DNA of 64,000 nucleotides from an uncultured Fodinibius sp. Lineage in GTDB: Bacteria > Bacteroidota > Rhodothermia > Balneolales > Balneolaceae. Each line of letters starts with the position of its first letter. Position 1 is the stretch's first letter. Below the pieces are notes generated by a model. It saw nothing but the letters and a program-made list of their open reading frames with translations, did not search any database and was not told the DNA's origin. Shown here one piece after another: positions 19,556 through 27,700 of the stretch. The stretch is taken from positions 868,001 to 932,000 of the forward strand of contig CAJXMJ010000001.1 of the NCBI GenBank assembly GCA_913056455.1. The letters are read 5' to 3'. Position numbers and translations under genes: made by a program.

Positions 19556-19999
19556 ATGAAGCGGCCGCTGCATTTCATTTCGATTGTATCTCTGATATTA
19601 CTTTTGGGATGTTCTGCTGATAAGCAATCTTCATCCCAAACACTGTCGTTGGCTTTGAGTGAGGGTAACGGACGGTTACAGGTTGTCGATTATCAGGTAC
19701 ATAATAATACCTTCGTGAAATCCCAGCAACAGGGCCGTTATCAGGTGCATATTTTAAATAGTGATAATTCTGTTTTGCGAAAGATTAATTTTGATAGGGT
19801 AGAACTCTCGGTAGGTGATAAGGGCAATTCCGAGATCGATTTTTATGTAGCTGTGCCGTTACTTGCAAAAGCCGACCGGATAAAAATGTATATGCTCGAC
19901 GGCAGTTCCGGCCATTATCAATTGAAAACTGATAATTCTTTGCTGATATGGCAAATACCCGAGAGTATATTACCTAAGAATCAGTCAGTAAAAGAATAG
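19556..19999 (+). CDS. small lipoprotein of unknown function
   Basis: The signal peptide has a clear lipobox LLLG-C19 followed by Ser-Ala-Asp and a serine-rich linker. The mature part of about 125 residues looks like a beta-sandwich (alternating hydrophobic strands such as VDYQVHNNTFVKS and YQVHILNSDNSVL). I recognise no family. It begins six bases after the helicase stop and precedes an acyltransferase gene by 43 bases, so all three may be transcribed together. Confidence 0.75.
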   Translation: MKRPLHFISIVSLILLLGCSADKQSSSQTLSLALSEGNGRLQVVDYQVHNNTFVKSQQQGRYQVHILNSDNSVLRKINFDRVELSVGDKGNSEIDFYVAVPLLAKADRIKMYMLDGSSGHYQLKTDNSLLIWQIPESILPKNQSVKE

Positions 20000-20042
20000 G
20001 ATATTGTACAACGTTCTGTAAATTAGGAAAGAAAGAATTTTT

Positions 20043-20801
20043 ATGTCATCGACTGTTAAATCGCTTGCTATTTGGATTGGGGTTGTATTCCTCTTATTGA
20101 TTTGGCTGCCGATGTTGGCAATTGTTCGTATTTTCGACCGCGATCCGGCACGGTATAAAACAGGGAAACTGTTTCGTAACCTTGGGAAGTATATCTCTAA
20201 AATAAATCCCAATTGGCAGATTACTATCACGGGGTATGAAAATATCAACGATCGCGAACCTTATGTTATGGTCTGTAATCATTTGTCACAGGCCGATATC
20301 CCCCTAATTTCAAATTTACCATGGGAGATGAAATGGGTAGCAAAAAAAGAGCTTTTTGATACGCCGGTGGTAGGATGGATGATGAAACTTGCCGGCGATA
20401 TTTCAGTAGACCGAAAAGCCCCCGATCGCAGGGAACAAACTTTTGAACAAGCTCGATACTACCTTGGGCACAATTGTTCTGTGATGTTTTTTCCGGAGGG
20501 AACGCGATCGCGCAATGGCAAACTAAATCGTTTTAAAGCCGGTGCTTTTGATCTTGCCATCCGAGAGGGTATACCTATTTTGCCTATGGTCATTGACGGA
20601 ACTCAAAATACCTTGCCTAAACGCAGCTGGAAGTTTGGGGTCGCCAAACATATTAAACTGAAGATCCTCGATCCTATCTCAACAGAGGAATATGATAAAT
20701 CAGATATTCGAAAACTTACAAAGGAGGTTCGTGAGGATATTTTAGATCAACTTTCGAAGTGGCGGGATCAGGAGCCCGAAGAAGTTGATAATATGTCCTA
20801 A
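20043..20801 (+). CDS. plsC: 1-acyl-sn-glycerol-3-phosphate acyltransferase (PlsC family)
   Basis: Membrane acyltransferase that converts lysophosphatidic acid to phosphatidic acid in phospholipid synthesis. One N-terminal membrane helix (about residues 8-28) precedes the catalytic H-X4-D motif in CNHLSQADI. The substrate-binding motif FPEGTRSRNG and the later VIDGTQNTLPKRSW are both in place. The length, 252 residues, is typical. A second PlsC-like gene in this window (48912) sits in a different, aminolipid-like context, so this copy is the better candidate for the housekeeping enzyme. Confidence 0.88.
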   Translation: MSSTVKSLAIWIGVVFLLLIWLPMLAIVRIFDRDPARYKTGKLFRNLGKYISKINPNWQITITGYENINDREPYVMVCNHLSQADIPLISNLPWEMKWVAKKELFDTPVVGWMMKLAGDISVDRKAPDRREQTFEQARYYLGHNCSVMFFPEGTRSRNGKLNRFKAGAFDLAIREGIPILPMVIDGTQNTLPKRSWKFGVAKHIKLKILDPISTEEYDKSDIRKLTKEVREDILDQLSKWRDQEPEEVDNMS

Positions 20802-22009
20802 GGATTCAGGGCCATTTTCTTTGTAATTATCTCTGTTCCTGTACTATCAGATTGTATCCATGCAATAAATAGGGATTCACCCATTTGCTCCATTTGTGGA
20901 AAACCGGTTTTACGGGATTCATTAATCTTAGCAACGGTTTTTGTTTGATTAATTTGCTTGTCGCCGTCAAAAGATGCCATCCTTAGTACAGCTTGCTCTT
21001 TGTCTTTCTCCATCCAGGTCAGGTAAGAAACGCCCTTGTAAATTTCAGCATCTACGCGTCCCAATGAAGTACTGTCATTAAGTACGGCCGGTTTACTAAA
21101 GGTGGATCCATTATCTAAAGAATAAGCATATTTAGCAGTAGGATTACTATTAGCACCGGTATGCCATGCAATAGTTACCAACGAATCCTGGCTTGCAAGC
21201 TTGGGACCGTTTACCGGGCATGCACCGATCTTCCACTTATCACTAAAAACGGCTTTGGGATTCGTCCATTCCTTACCATTAAATTGACTGGTATATATAT
21301 CCCGGATTTCATCATCTGTCCGATTCCGGTAGGCTACAACTGCTCCATCAGATGTTCTCGTCAGCGAGGTAGGGCAACAGTCACAAACAGCATCGTCTAT
21401 TAAAAAGCGCTGTTGTATGTTACCATCCTGATCGATAAGTGCCCCGCGCAATGTCATTGCGTAATCGAGGTTAAAATATTCCTCGTCAGACCGACCGTCC
21501 GTCTTTCGCCCGTCCAGCCAAACAGCCAAAAATGTATTTTGGTCCCAGGGAATCATTGACACAAATCCGTGTTCGGTAGGGGTATCATCATTATGAGGAA
21601 TCAAAGCTTTACTCCAGTTACCCGACTCATCCGCGATAGAAATATTAACATTGTAGGCATAAGGCCCGCCGGGCTTTTTATTTAACCAGTGTGCTGCAAC
21701 GGGACCGTCTCGGTCAGCAATAATAGATGGAAAATCGGCCCAATTCACGAACCATAAAGAGTCTTTGGCGATGGTTGTTGCAGGTGACCACTCCTGATCA
21801 GAATAAGATGCATAATTCAGGGTATGAATTTGATCATTATTGTTGGTGATCCAGCTCATATATAATTGATTGTCAGTACTATACAAGTAGGGATAAACGC
21901 TATTTTCTGCTGCCGGATTTGAAAATTGTGATGGAGTATCAGGTGTTGTACGACATCCTTGAAATAATCCAACAAGCACTAATACAAAAATAAGTTTACT
22001 TTTCTTCAT
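20798..22009 (-). CDS. BNR/sialidase-fold lipoprotein of unknown substrate
   Basis: A signal peptide with a degenerate lipobox (LFQG-C19) precedes about 380 residues of beta-propeller-like sequence with repeated W and SxDxG elements; one Asp-box-like repeat reads YSLDNGSTFSKP. Proteins of this type are often labelled exo-alpha-sialidase, but I cannot see a complete catalytic arginine triad and would not infer sialidase activity. I start at the ATG at 22009, MKKSKLIFVLVLVG, because sequence further upstream encodes the end of the preceding membrane protein. The two genes overlap by 14 bases. Its end overlaps the convergent plsC stop region by four bases. Confidence 0.72.
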   Translation of the reverse strand: MKKSKLIFVLVLVGLFQGCRTTPDTPSQFSNPAAENSVYPYLYSTDNQLYMSWITNNNDQIHTLNYASYSDQEWSPATTIAKDSLWFVNWADFPSIIADRDGPVAAHWLNKKPGGPYAYNVNISIADESGNWSKALIPHNDDTPTEHGFVSMIPWDQNTFLAVWLDGRKTDGRSDEEYFNLDYAMTLRGALIDQDGNIQQRFLIDDAVCDCCPTSLTRTSDGAVVAYRNRTDDEIRDIYTSQFNGKEWTNPKAVFSDKWKIGACPVNGPKLASQDSLVTIAWHTGANSNPTAKYAYSLDNGSTFSKPAVLNDSTSLGRVDAEIYKGVSYLTWMEKDKEQAVLRMASFDGDKQINQTKTVAKINESRKTGFPQMEQMGESLFIAWIQSDSTGTEIITKKMALNP

Positions 22010-22400
22010 TAGACGTTGTTTTTGATTCTTGCGTTTGGAGTCGGTATCCCATATATATGCCGCCAATGGTTAGGATCGGTGCGGTGAGCAGATACCAGAG
22101 TGGTTCATTCTCAACCATTACCGAGTAGTTGATGAGTGAAACCGCAACCATCATTAATATAAATCCTAAAATAACTTTCGAAGCATTTTTAGCTATAGTG
22201 GTAGCAAGTAATCCGCCGAAAAGGCCAAATGCAAATTGTAAAAAAGTTATTCCGATGACCCATGGCGTTGACGGCAGGTGACTAATGCCTGTGAGCGTAA
22301 TATCTGCTCTGAAATAAATTGAGGTAATAACATGGATAAAGCTGTTAAGGGCAGCAATAGAAAAATATCCTGCCGCTATGGCGATCATGGTTCTGACCAT
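21996..22400 (-). CDS. small integral membrane protein, function unknown
   Basis: A protein of 134 residues with four predicted membrane helices (about residues 3-22, 48-68, 72-92 and 98-120) and a charged C-terminal tail. I recognise no named family. It starts at 22400, with a second in-frame ATG four codons later at 22388. It overlaps the following BNR-type lipoprotein gene by 14 bases, so the two are probably translationally coupled. It is divergent from nei. Confidence 0.7.
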   Translation of the reverse strand: MVRTMIAIAAGYFSIAALNSFIHVITSIYFRADITLTGISHLPSTPWVIGITFLQFAFGLFGGLLATTIAKNASKVILGFILMMVAVSLINYSVMVENEPLWYLLTAPILTIGGIYMGYRLQTQESKTTSNEEK

Positions 22401-22470
22401 AATGTATGAACGATTTAAAGCTTATTGTTGTAAGGTCAACGAAAATTTTAACAGGTAAAAAAAACTCTTT

Positions 22471-23295
22471 ATGCCAGAAGGACCAGAAATTTGGAGAACC
22501 GCTGACTCATTAACTAATGCACTTAAAAAGCGACCTATCAAAGATCTCTATTTTGCTTTTGATGAATTAAAGGAATACGAAGCAAAGCTTAAAGGACAAT
22601 CTGTAGAAAATGTAGAGGCACGGGGTAAAGCTTTGCTTACTTTTTTTGAGAATGATAAGGTTATGTATAGTCATAATCAGCTGTATGGAAAGTGGATGGT
22701 GAGTGATTCAGGCGAACAACCTGATACCAATCGCTCACTTCGCGTTGCTATTCACAACGGGGAAAAGTCGGCATATCTCTATTCGGCTTCCGATATTGCA
22801 ATGTTGGACAGGAAAGAGGTGGACGAGCACTCGTATATTAAAAAATTGGGTCCTGATGTGCTGCATCCCGATACTACCTATGAGGATATTCTGAAGCAAT
22901 ATCAGTCCGATGAGTTCAAGAATAGGAAGCTGACGACCCTTTTGCTGGATCAGGGATTTGTGAGTGGCATTGGCAATTATCTGCGCAGTGAAATCATGTT
23001 TTATGCTAAAGTAAATCCTCACAAGAAATTGCGTGAATACTCTGAAAAACAAAAAGAAGCGCTTGCTGAGGCCACATTTCAACTTACTACACGTTCGTAT
23101 GAGACGGGGGGCATAACCAATGATCCCGAAATTGTGGAAGCGCTCAAACGCGAGAATGCTCCAAGAAAAGAGTATCGATTTTTTGTGTATAAACGCACGG
23201 ATAACCGTTGCCACAAATGTGGTTCAATAATAGAGGAAGAAAAAACCGGGGGACGGAAGATCTACTTTTGTCCTAATTGTCAACTTGAACAGTAA
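22471..23295 (+). CDS. nei: endonuclease VIII (Nei), DNA glycosylase/AP lyase
   Basis: Bifunctional base-excision glycosylase that removes oxidised pyrimidines. After removal of Met the N-terminus is PEGPE, the catalytic proline and glutamate of the Fpg/Nei family. The N-terminal region, including FDELKEYEAKLKGQ and ARGKALLTFFEND followed by YSHNQLYGKW, matches enterobacterial Nei more than Fpg. The helix-two-turn-helix region includes GFVSGIGNYLRSEIMF. The C-terminal zinc finger has Cys247, Cys250, Cys267 and Cys270. The DinB gene follows 25 bases later. Confidence 0.92.
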   Translation: MPEGPEIWRTADSLTNALKKRPIKDLYFAFDELKEYEAKLKGQSVENVEARGKALLTFFENDKVMYSHNQLYGKWMVSDSGEQPDTNRSLRVAIHNGEKSAYLYSASDIAMLDRKEVDEHSYIKKLGPDVLHPDTTYEDILKQYQSDEFKNRKLTTLLLDQGFVSGIGNYLRSEIMFYAKVNPHKKLREYSEKQKEALAEATFQLTTRSYETGGITNDPEIVEALKRENAPRKEYRFFVYKRTDNRCHKCGSIIEEEKTGGRKIYFCPNCQLEQ

Positions 23296-23320
23296 TATTG
23301 TTGAAACCTAAACCAATGCT

Positions 23321-23773
23321 ATGAGTTCTCTCAAACAAGATCTTACTGCCCTCTTTGAGCGTGATTTAAATCGAATAATTGAAAACCTTAAGAAAACTCC
23401 TGAAGGTATACTTTGGGAAGCACCCGAAGGTATTACAAACAGTATTGGGGTGTTGGCACAGCACTTGACGGGTAATTTAAATCATTTTGTTGGCAAAGGT
23501 CTTGGAGATACTGGATTTGAAAGGGATAGAGAACGAGAATTTAAGAATAAACCTATTCCGAAAGAGGATCTTATATCAGATATTGAAGATTTAAAGCATA
23601 CGTTGCCTGCTGTTTTTGATGATCTCGATGATGAAGATCTTGAGAACGATTATCCAATGGAAGTTCCTTTTGAGGCAACCACAAGAGGATTCCTGATTCA
23701 CTTATATGGACACCTGAATTATCACTTAGGACAGGTCAATTATCTGCGGCGAATTATGTCTGAAAATGGATGA
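23321..23773 (+). CDS. DinB-family protein
   Basis: A four-helix-bundle protein of the DinB/YfiT superfamily, about 150 residues. The putative metal ligands are the histidines in AQHLTGNLNHF and HLYGHLNYHLGQ, at the positions usual for the family. Several relatives are thiol-dependent transferases (for example with bacillithiol); others have no known activity. It lies directly behind nei and ahead of a metallopeptidase-like gene, so these three may form one transcript. The substrate is not predictable from sequence. Confidence 0.82.
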   Translation: MSSLKQDLTALFERDLNRIIENLKKTPEGILWEAPEGITNSIGVLAQHLTGNLNHFVGKGLGDTGFERDREREFKNKPIPKEDLISDIEDLKHTLPAVFDDLDDEDLENDYPMEVPFEATTRGFLIHLYGHLNYHLGQVNYLRRIMSENG

Positions 23774-23842
23774 AAAGAATCCCACAGAATCATACCTTTG
23801 GACACCATGAAATTCTGAATTTTAAATTGAAGATGTACGTCC

Positions 23843-24337
23843 ATGAAAGACAATGATTTTTTGAAGCCCGGAGATACCGTTGCCCATAGCAATAAACAAT
23901 TGATGGAGTCTCCGGAAATAGCGAAAATTGCAGAAACAGTTATTGAGCGGGAGAGTCTTGATTTTGGCCCTGCCTCCATCGGCTATTTTTTGGTTTATCC
24001 AAACCTTTCTAAATATAAAGCTGCCAAGTGCAAAAAGGCGTCACGGGAAGTAGAATATTATTCCGGACACAACTATCTCATCGAAATTTCGGGTGAAATG
24101 TGGGATATGCTTGACCAGAAGACTCGTGAAATGGTCGTATTTCATCAGTTACTGCATGTTGATCCGGTATACAAAGCCAAAAACCAGGAATGGAAGATGA
24201 AGGTGCGCAAGCCAGACTTTTCAGATTTTTATGAGATCAATGATAAGTATGGTAATGACTGGTATAAGACCGTACAGGCAACGGTTTCGTCGCTTTACGA
24301 CTTGGATCCGAAAAGAGAAAGCAAAGTAAATCTGTAA
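23843..24337 (+). CDS. putative metallopeptidase-like protein with altered HExxH motif
   Basis: The protein resembles the putative phage-type metallopeptidase family: an N-terminal region with the block SIGYFLVYPNLSKYKAAKC, then a beta-strand and helix leading to the zinc motif. Here the motif reads FHQLLHVDP, with glutamine (codon CAG) in place of the catalytic glutamate of HExxH. Both histidines remain, so zinc binding is possible while peptidase activity is doubtful. The C-terminal part contains DFSDFYEINDKYGNDW. It is followed by an intrinsic terminator. Family membership is a moderate-confidence call from overall pattern. Confidence 0.65.
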   Translation: MKDNDFLKPGDTVAHSNKQLMESPEIAKIAETVIERESLDFGPASIGYFLVYPNLSKYKAAKCKKASREVEYYSGHNYLIEISGEMWDMLDQKTREMVVFHQLLHVDPVYKAKNQEWKMKVRKPDFSDFYEINDKYGNDWYKTVQATVSSLYDLDPKRESKVNL

Positions 24338-24358
24338 GAAAATTCTTTAGTACTCTTT

Positions 24359-24390
24359 AGGGATGTGGTTTGTGCCATATCCCTTTTTTA
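24359..24390 (+). terminator. intrinsic terminator after the nei-dinB-metallopeptidase-like run
   Basis: The arms AGGGATGTGG (24359-24368) and CCATATCCCT (24375-24384) pair with one G-T wobble around a six-base loop and lead into TTTTTTA. It lies 21 bases after the stop of the metallopeptidase-like gene. Confidence 0.8.
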
Positions 24391-24504
24391 TTGCAAGATG
24401 GGATTCTGTTTATTTTTAATAGTGAACGTTTTACCGCCTATTCAAATTTAATAGGGTAGTAATGATCAGTACGAAATTGATAATACGTAACTGAAAGTAT
24501 TTCA

Positions 24505-26133
24505 ATGAGCTTGCGATCAGATGATACAGATGAGACATCGGAGGGAGAGGGCATAAAAAAATATTTTAATGTCCATAAGCCTGTCTTTTGGCCATCCGTT
24601 ATTCTCATTGTGGCAATGATTACCACTACATTGGTGATGGGAGAGCAGGCCAGGTCGATGTTTGAGACCGTCCAGAGCTATATTTCAAACAATATGGGCT
24701 GGCTCTTTATTTTATCTGTAAATACTTTTCTTATATTTTCACTGGCCATAGCTTTTAGTCGCTTTGGAAGTATTCGGTTGGGTGGTGCTGATGCGAAGCC
24801 CGAATTTAGTACCATGGCTTGGTTTGCAATGCTCTTTAGTGCCGGTATGGGCATCGGTATTATGTTCTGGAGTGTTGCTGAGCCTATCTATCATTTTTTA
24901 AGTCCGCCCATGGCAGAGGGCAAAACGGTGGAAGCCGCGCGCCAGGCCATGAGTCTAACCTATCTGCACTGGGGATTTCATGCTTGGGGCATATATGCTT
25001 TGGTCGCCCTTTCATTAGCTTTTTTTGCATTTAACCGAGGATTACCGCTCTCATTTCGATCTGTCTTTTATCCTGTGCTGGGCGATAAAATTGAGGGCTG
25101 GATTGGTGATGTTATTGATACACTGGCTGTGTTAGCTACGCTCTTTGGGTTGGCTACCTCACTCGGACTTGGGGTGAAGCAGGTTAGTGCCGGCCTAAAT
25201 CATCTTTTTGACGTTCCTGATACGGTATGGTTACAGGTGGGCTTAATTGTAGGAATTACAATGGTTGCCACGCTTTCTGTTGTTTTAGGAATTGACAAGG
25301 GGGTACGCGTACTCAGTGAGGCGAATATTCGCATTGCAGTATTATTTTTGGTTTTTATGATGATTGTTGGGCCTACCATCTATATCATGGATTCCTTCGT
25401 TCAAAATCTCGGACATTATGCCAATAATATTTTAACCTATAGCTTTTGGACGGAATCCTATGAGGGATCAACATGGCAAAATAACTGGACTGTTTTCTAT
25501 TGGGCGTGGTGGATTTCATGGTCGCCATACGTAGGTATGTTTATTGCCCGAATATCCAAAGGAAGAACAGTGAAGGAATTTGTGTTGGGTGTTCTGATTG
25601 CCCCGAGCATCGTTACCTTCCTGTGGCTTGCTGCATTTGGTGGAACGGCCATTGATTTGGAAATGCAGGGAATAGGTAATATTGGCACTGCCGTTGAAGA
25701 AAACGTGGCAACCGCACTTTTTGTACTGCTCGAGCAATTTCCATTAGGATTTATTACCTCTATTATTGCTATCATTTTGGTAATGAGCTTTTTTGTAACT
25801 TCATCAGATTCAGGATCATTGGTGATTGATAGTTTGACAAGCGGTGGAAAGCTGGATGCACCGGTCGGGCAACGGATTTTTTGGGCACAAACCGAGGGAG
25901 CAGTGGCCGCGGTGCTTCTGATTGGAGGAGGATTAAATGCCCTGCAAACAGCCTCCATAACCGCTGGGCTTCCGTTTTTATTTATTCTGCTGTTGATGTG
26001 TTACAGCTTGTATAAGGGATTAAGTGAAGAGCATCAGCGAAAGGTAAAACATAAAGAGAAAAAAGAGCGTAACTCTTACAGAAAAATTGTATCTAAGTTG
26101 ATTAGCAAACAAAAAGAAGAAACTACTGAATAA
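24505..26133 (+). CDS. BCCT-family osmolyte transporter (betaine/choline/carnitine type)
   Basis: Sodium- or proton-coupled uptake carrier for quaternary ammonium compatible solutes, in the inner membrane. It has the expected twelve membrane helices in 542 residues. Family blocks include MAWFAMLFSAGMGIGIMFW, SVAEPIYHFLSPP, and the tryptophan-rich segment FYWAWWISWSPYVGMFIARI that forms the substrate cage. The glycine-rich unwound helix GMGIGIMFW is of the betaine type rather than the purely proton-coupled type, though this is only suggestive. The tail is highly basic (HQRKVKHKEKKERNSYRK). The stress-protein gene follows after 19 bases, which points to an osmotic-stress operon. Confidence 0.93.
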   Translation: MSLRSDDTDETSEGEGIKKYFNVHKPVFWPSVILIVAMITTTLVMGEQARSMFETVQSYISNNMGWLFILSVNTFLIFSLAIAFSRFGSIRLGGADAKPEFSTMAWFAMLFSAGMGIGIMFWSVAEPIYHFLSPPMAEGKTVEAARQAMSLTYLHWGFHAWGIYALVALSLAFFAFNRGLPLSFRSVFYPVLGDKIEGWIGDVIDTLAVLATLFGLATSLGLGVKQVSAGLNHLFDVPDTVWLQVGLIVGITMVATLSVVLGIDKGVRVLSEANIRIAVLFLVFMMIVGPTIYIMDSFVQNLGHYANNILTYSFWTESYEGSTWQNNWTVFYWAWWISWSPYVGMFIARISKGRTVKEFVLGVLIAPSIVTFLWLAAFGGTAIDLEMQGIGNIGTAVEENVATALFVLLEQFPLGFITSIIAIILVMSFFVTSSDSGSLVIDSLTSGGKLDAPVGQRIFWAQTEGAVAAVLLIGGGLNALQTASITAGLPFLFILLLMCYSLYKGLSEEHQRKVKHKEKKERNSYRKIVSKLISKQKEETTE

Positions 26134-26152
26134 CTTGTATTAGGTACCCGTT

Positions 26153-27070
26153 ATGCACTCTTTTAATCATTGGATGATTGGGCTAGATTTAACGAATATG
26201 GATGATCTGGTATTAGGATACTTGGATTTCCTATCCGGGATTAATGAGCCTGAACAGCTAACGTTCATTCATGTTGTTGAAGATGAAGGGATTTCGGATG
26301 AACTCAATGAGTTGTTTCCTGAAGTGGAGACCTCAAAATCACTTGATTGCATTATTCGCGAGGAGCTCAGTAGAAAAGTAGATCATCACTTTGAAGCTGA
26401 CGGACCAAATGTGAATATTATCGTTCGGGAGGGGAACACTACGGAAACGTTGTTGTCAGCTTTAAATGAATTTGATCCTGATCTATTAGTATTGGGTAAA
26501 AAGACAGGATATGAAGGCGAGGGGGCTTTAGCACGGAAAATCACAAAATATTCGCACTGCTCACTGCTTTTTATAGCTGAAAACTCGCAATATAAGCTCG
26601 AAAATATTCACGTACCCATAACCTTTTCAAAGGCCTCGGCCAGGGCGATTACGCAGGCGAAAAATATGTCAAGAACGGTTGGTGCGGAGCTCCATATTCA
26701 GCATGTGTACCATTATCCCACACAATTCTTTCCCTATATACCTTCAGATAAATATTCCGAAAGGATGAATGATCATCTAAATAAAAAGTTCGAGAAGTTT
26801 AAGAAGAAGCATGATTTAATAGATATTCCTGACTGTGTATTTACAGTCAATGATGACGGGAAGGATGCTGACCAGATCTATGATTTAACTCTGCGAACCC
26901 GGGCAGATTTGATCATCGTTGGAGCAAAAAGCAAAACATCTGCCGCTGCCTTGCTTACGGATGAGATGGCAGATAGCCTCGCAGAGTATCACTTTGGAGT
27001 GCCGGTACTTATCTACAAAGAAAAAGAAGAGCATATTGGCTTATTGAAAAGCCTATTGGATAAGGATTAA
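26153..27070 (+). CDS. tandem-domain universal stress protein (UspA family)
   Basis: Two Usp domains of about 145 residues each. The first ends in the nucleotide-binding-like segment VLGKKTGYEGEGALARKITKYSHCSLLF; in shorter form LVLGKKTGYEGEGALARK. The second covers ENIHVPITFSKASARAI to FGVPVLIYKE. Usp proteins respond to stress and often bind ATP or associate with transporters. The position 19 bases after the BCCT carrier suggests that it modulates or accompanies osmolyte uptake, as in other transporter-Usp pairs. That role is inferred from context. Confidence 0.85.
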   Translation: MHSFNHWMIGLDLTNMDDLVLGYLDFLSGINEPEQLTFIHVVEDEGISDELNELFPEVETSKSLDCIIREELSRKVDHHFEADGPNVNIIVREGNTTETLLSALNEFDPDLLVLGKKTGYEGEGALARKITKYSHCSLLFIAENSQYKLENIHVPITFSKASARAITQAKNMSRTVGAELHIQHVYHYPTQFFPYIPSDKYSERMNDHLNKKFEKFKKKHDLIDIPDCVFTVNDDGKDADQIYDLTLRTRADLIIVGAKSKTSAAALLTDEMADSLAEYHFGVPVLIYKEKEEHIGLLKSLLDKD

Positions 27071-27074
27071 ATAA

Positions 27075-27254
27075 TTATTCTTCCTCTTCTTCAAAAAAAG
27101 TCATCTCGAGTGCTTCCAGGCGGCGTTCAATTTGAAGCAGCTTTTGCAGGATCAATACATGTGTTTTGCCGGCGTCAATTCCAACCGGACTTTCATCATC
27201 CTTAATCTGTTCTAAAATCTCTTCGTATTCCTGTTCTGATATATTCAAACTCAT
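27075..27254 (-). CDS. 59-residue acidic protein, function unknown
   Basis: The minus strand encodes MSLNISEQEYEEILEQIK followed by a helical, acidic sequence that ends TFFEEEEE. The segment HVLILQKLLQIERRLEALE is a strong amphipathic helix with heptad-like leucines, so a short coiled coil or dimer is plausible. It lies 46 bases behind the SUI1-like gene and is the last member of a four-gene minus-strand run. I recognise no family. Its acidic composition and the conserved operon-like spacing are the evidence that it is real. Confidence 0.6.
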   Translation of the reverse strand: MSLNISEQEYEEILEQIKDDESPVGIDAGKTHVLILQKLLQIERRLEALEMTFFEEEEE

Positions 27255-27300
27255 AATATGGTAATATCTGTTTGGAAATTTATCTAATTAGTATAGGAGC

Positions 27301-27525
27301 TTACTTAACATTGTATCCTTCATCCTGTAGAAATGCACGTACTTTATCTACGTGGTTGCCTTGTATTTCAATTGTTTTGGCATAACTCGTCCCGCCGGCT
27401 CCGCATTTTTGTTTAAGCTGTTTCTCGAGCTTCTCGATTACCTGCGGATTGTGTTGAATATTAGAAATCATGGTTACTGTTTTACCGCGACGTCCGCTGG
27501 TATCCAATTTAACATTTATAGCCAT
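27301..27525 (-). CDS. SUI1/eIF1-like translation factor (YciH family)
   Basis: A compact 74-residue SUI1-domain protein. The diagnostic stretches are DTSGRRGKTVTMI, KQLKQKCGAGGTS and IEIQGNHVDKVRAFL, which match bacterial YciH and archaeal aIF1. In other bacteria YciH reduces non-canonical initiation in vitro and has been linked to stress translation. The protein is the core domain only, without the N-terminal extension of E. coli YciH. It lies eight bases after the small oxidoreductase-like gene. Confidence 0.88.
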   Translation of the reverse strand: MAINVKLDTSGRRGKTVTMISNIQHNPQVIEKLEKQLKQKCGAGGTSYAKTIEIQGNHVDKVRAFLQDEGYNVK

Positions 27526-27533
27526 AATGGTCG

Positions 27534-27686
27534 TTACTGCGTTTTAGGTTCTTTATTGTGATTTTCTTCTTGCTTCGCTTTCCACTCATTATACTTTTCC
27601 AACTGCTCCTCGTAGATCTCGTAAATACATTTTGGGCATCCTGTCCCGCAGCAGTCAGTGGGGAGAGGCTTAATGGGTTTACGCAT
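27534..27686 (-). CDS. small oxidoreductase-like domain protein
   Basis: A 50-residue protein with the cysteine cluster PTDCCGTGCPKCIYEIYEE, which matches the oxidoreductase-like N-terminal domain found alone in many bacteria and fused in eukaryotic cytochrome-b5 reductase-like and YDL-type proteins. Four cysteines in CC-x3-C-x2-C spacing suggest metal or iron-sulfur binding. The remaining 25 residues are a charged helix. It is 14 bases after the AAA-like gene and eight bases before the SUI1-like gene. The biochemical role is unknown. Confidence 0.75.
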   Translation of the reverse strand: MRKPIKPLPTDCCGTGCPKCIYEIYEEQLEKYNEWKAKQEENHNKEPKTQ

Positions 27687-27700
27687 CTAAATAAAAGTGG

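Noticed and set aside
20798-22009. Annotation of the BNR lipoprotein as a sialidase
   Set aside because: Only one Asp-box-like repeat is clear and the catalytic Arg triad, Asp and Tyr/Glu were not identified; the safer call is a propeller-like lipoprotein.
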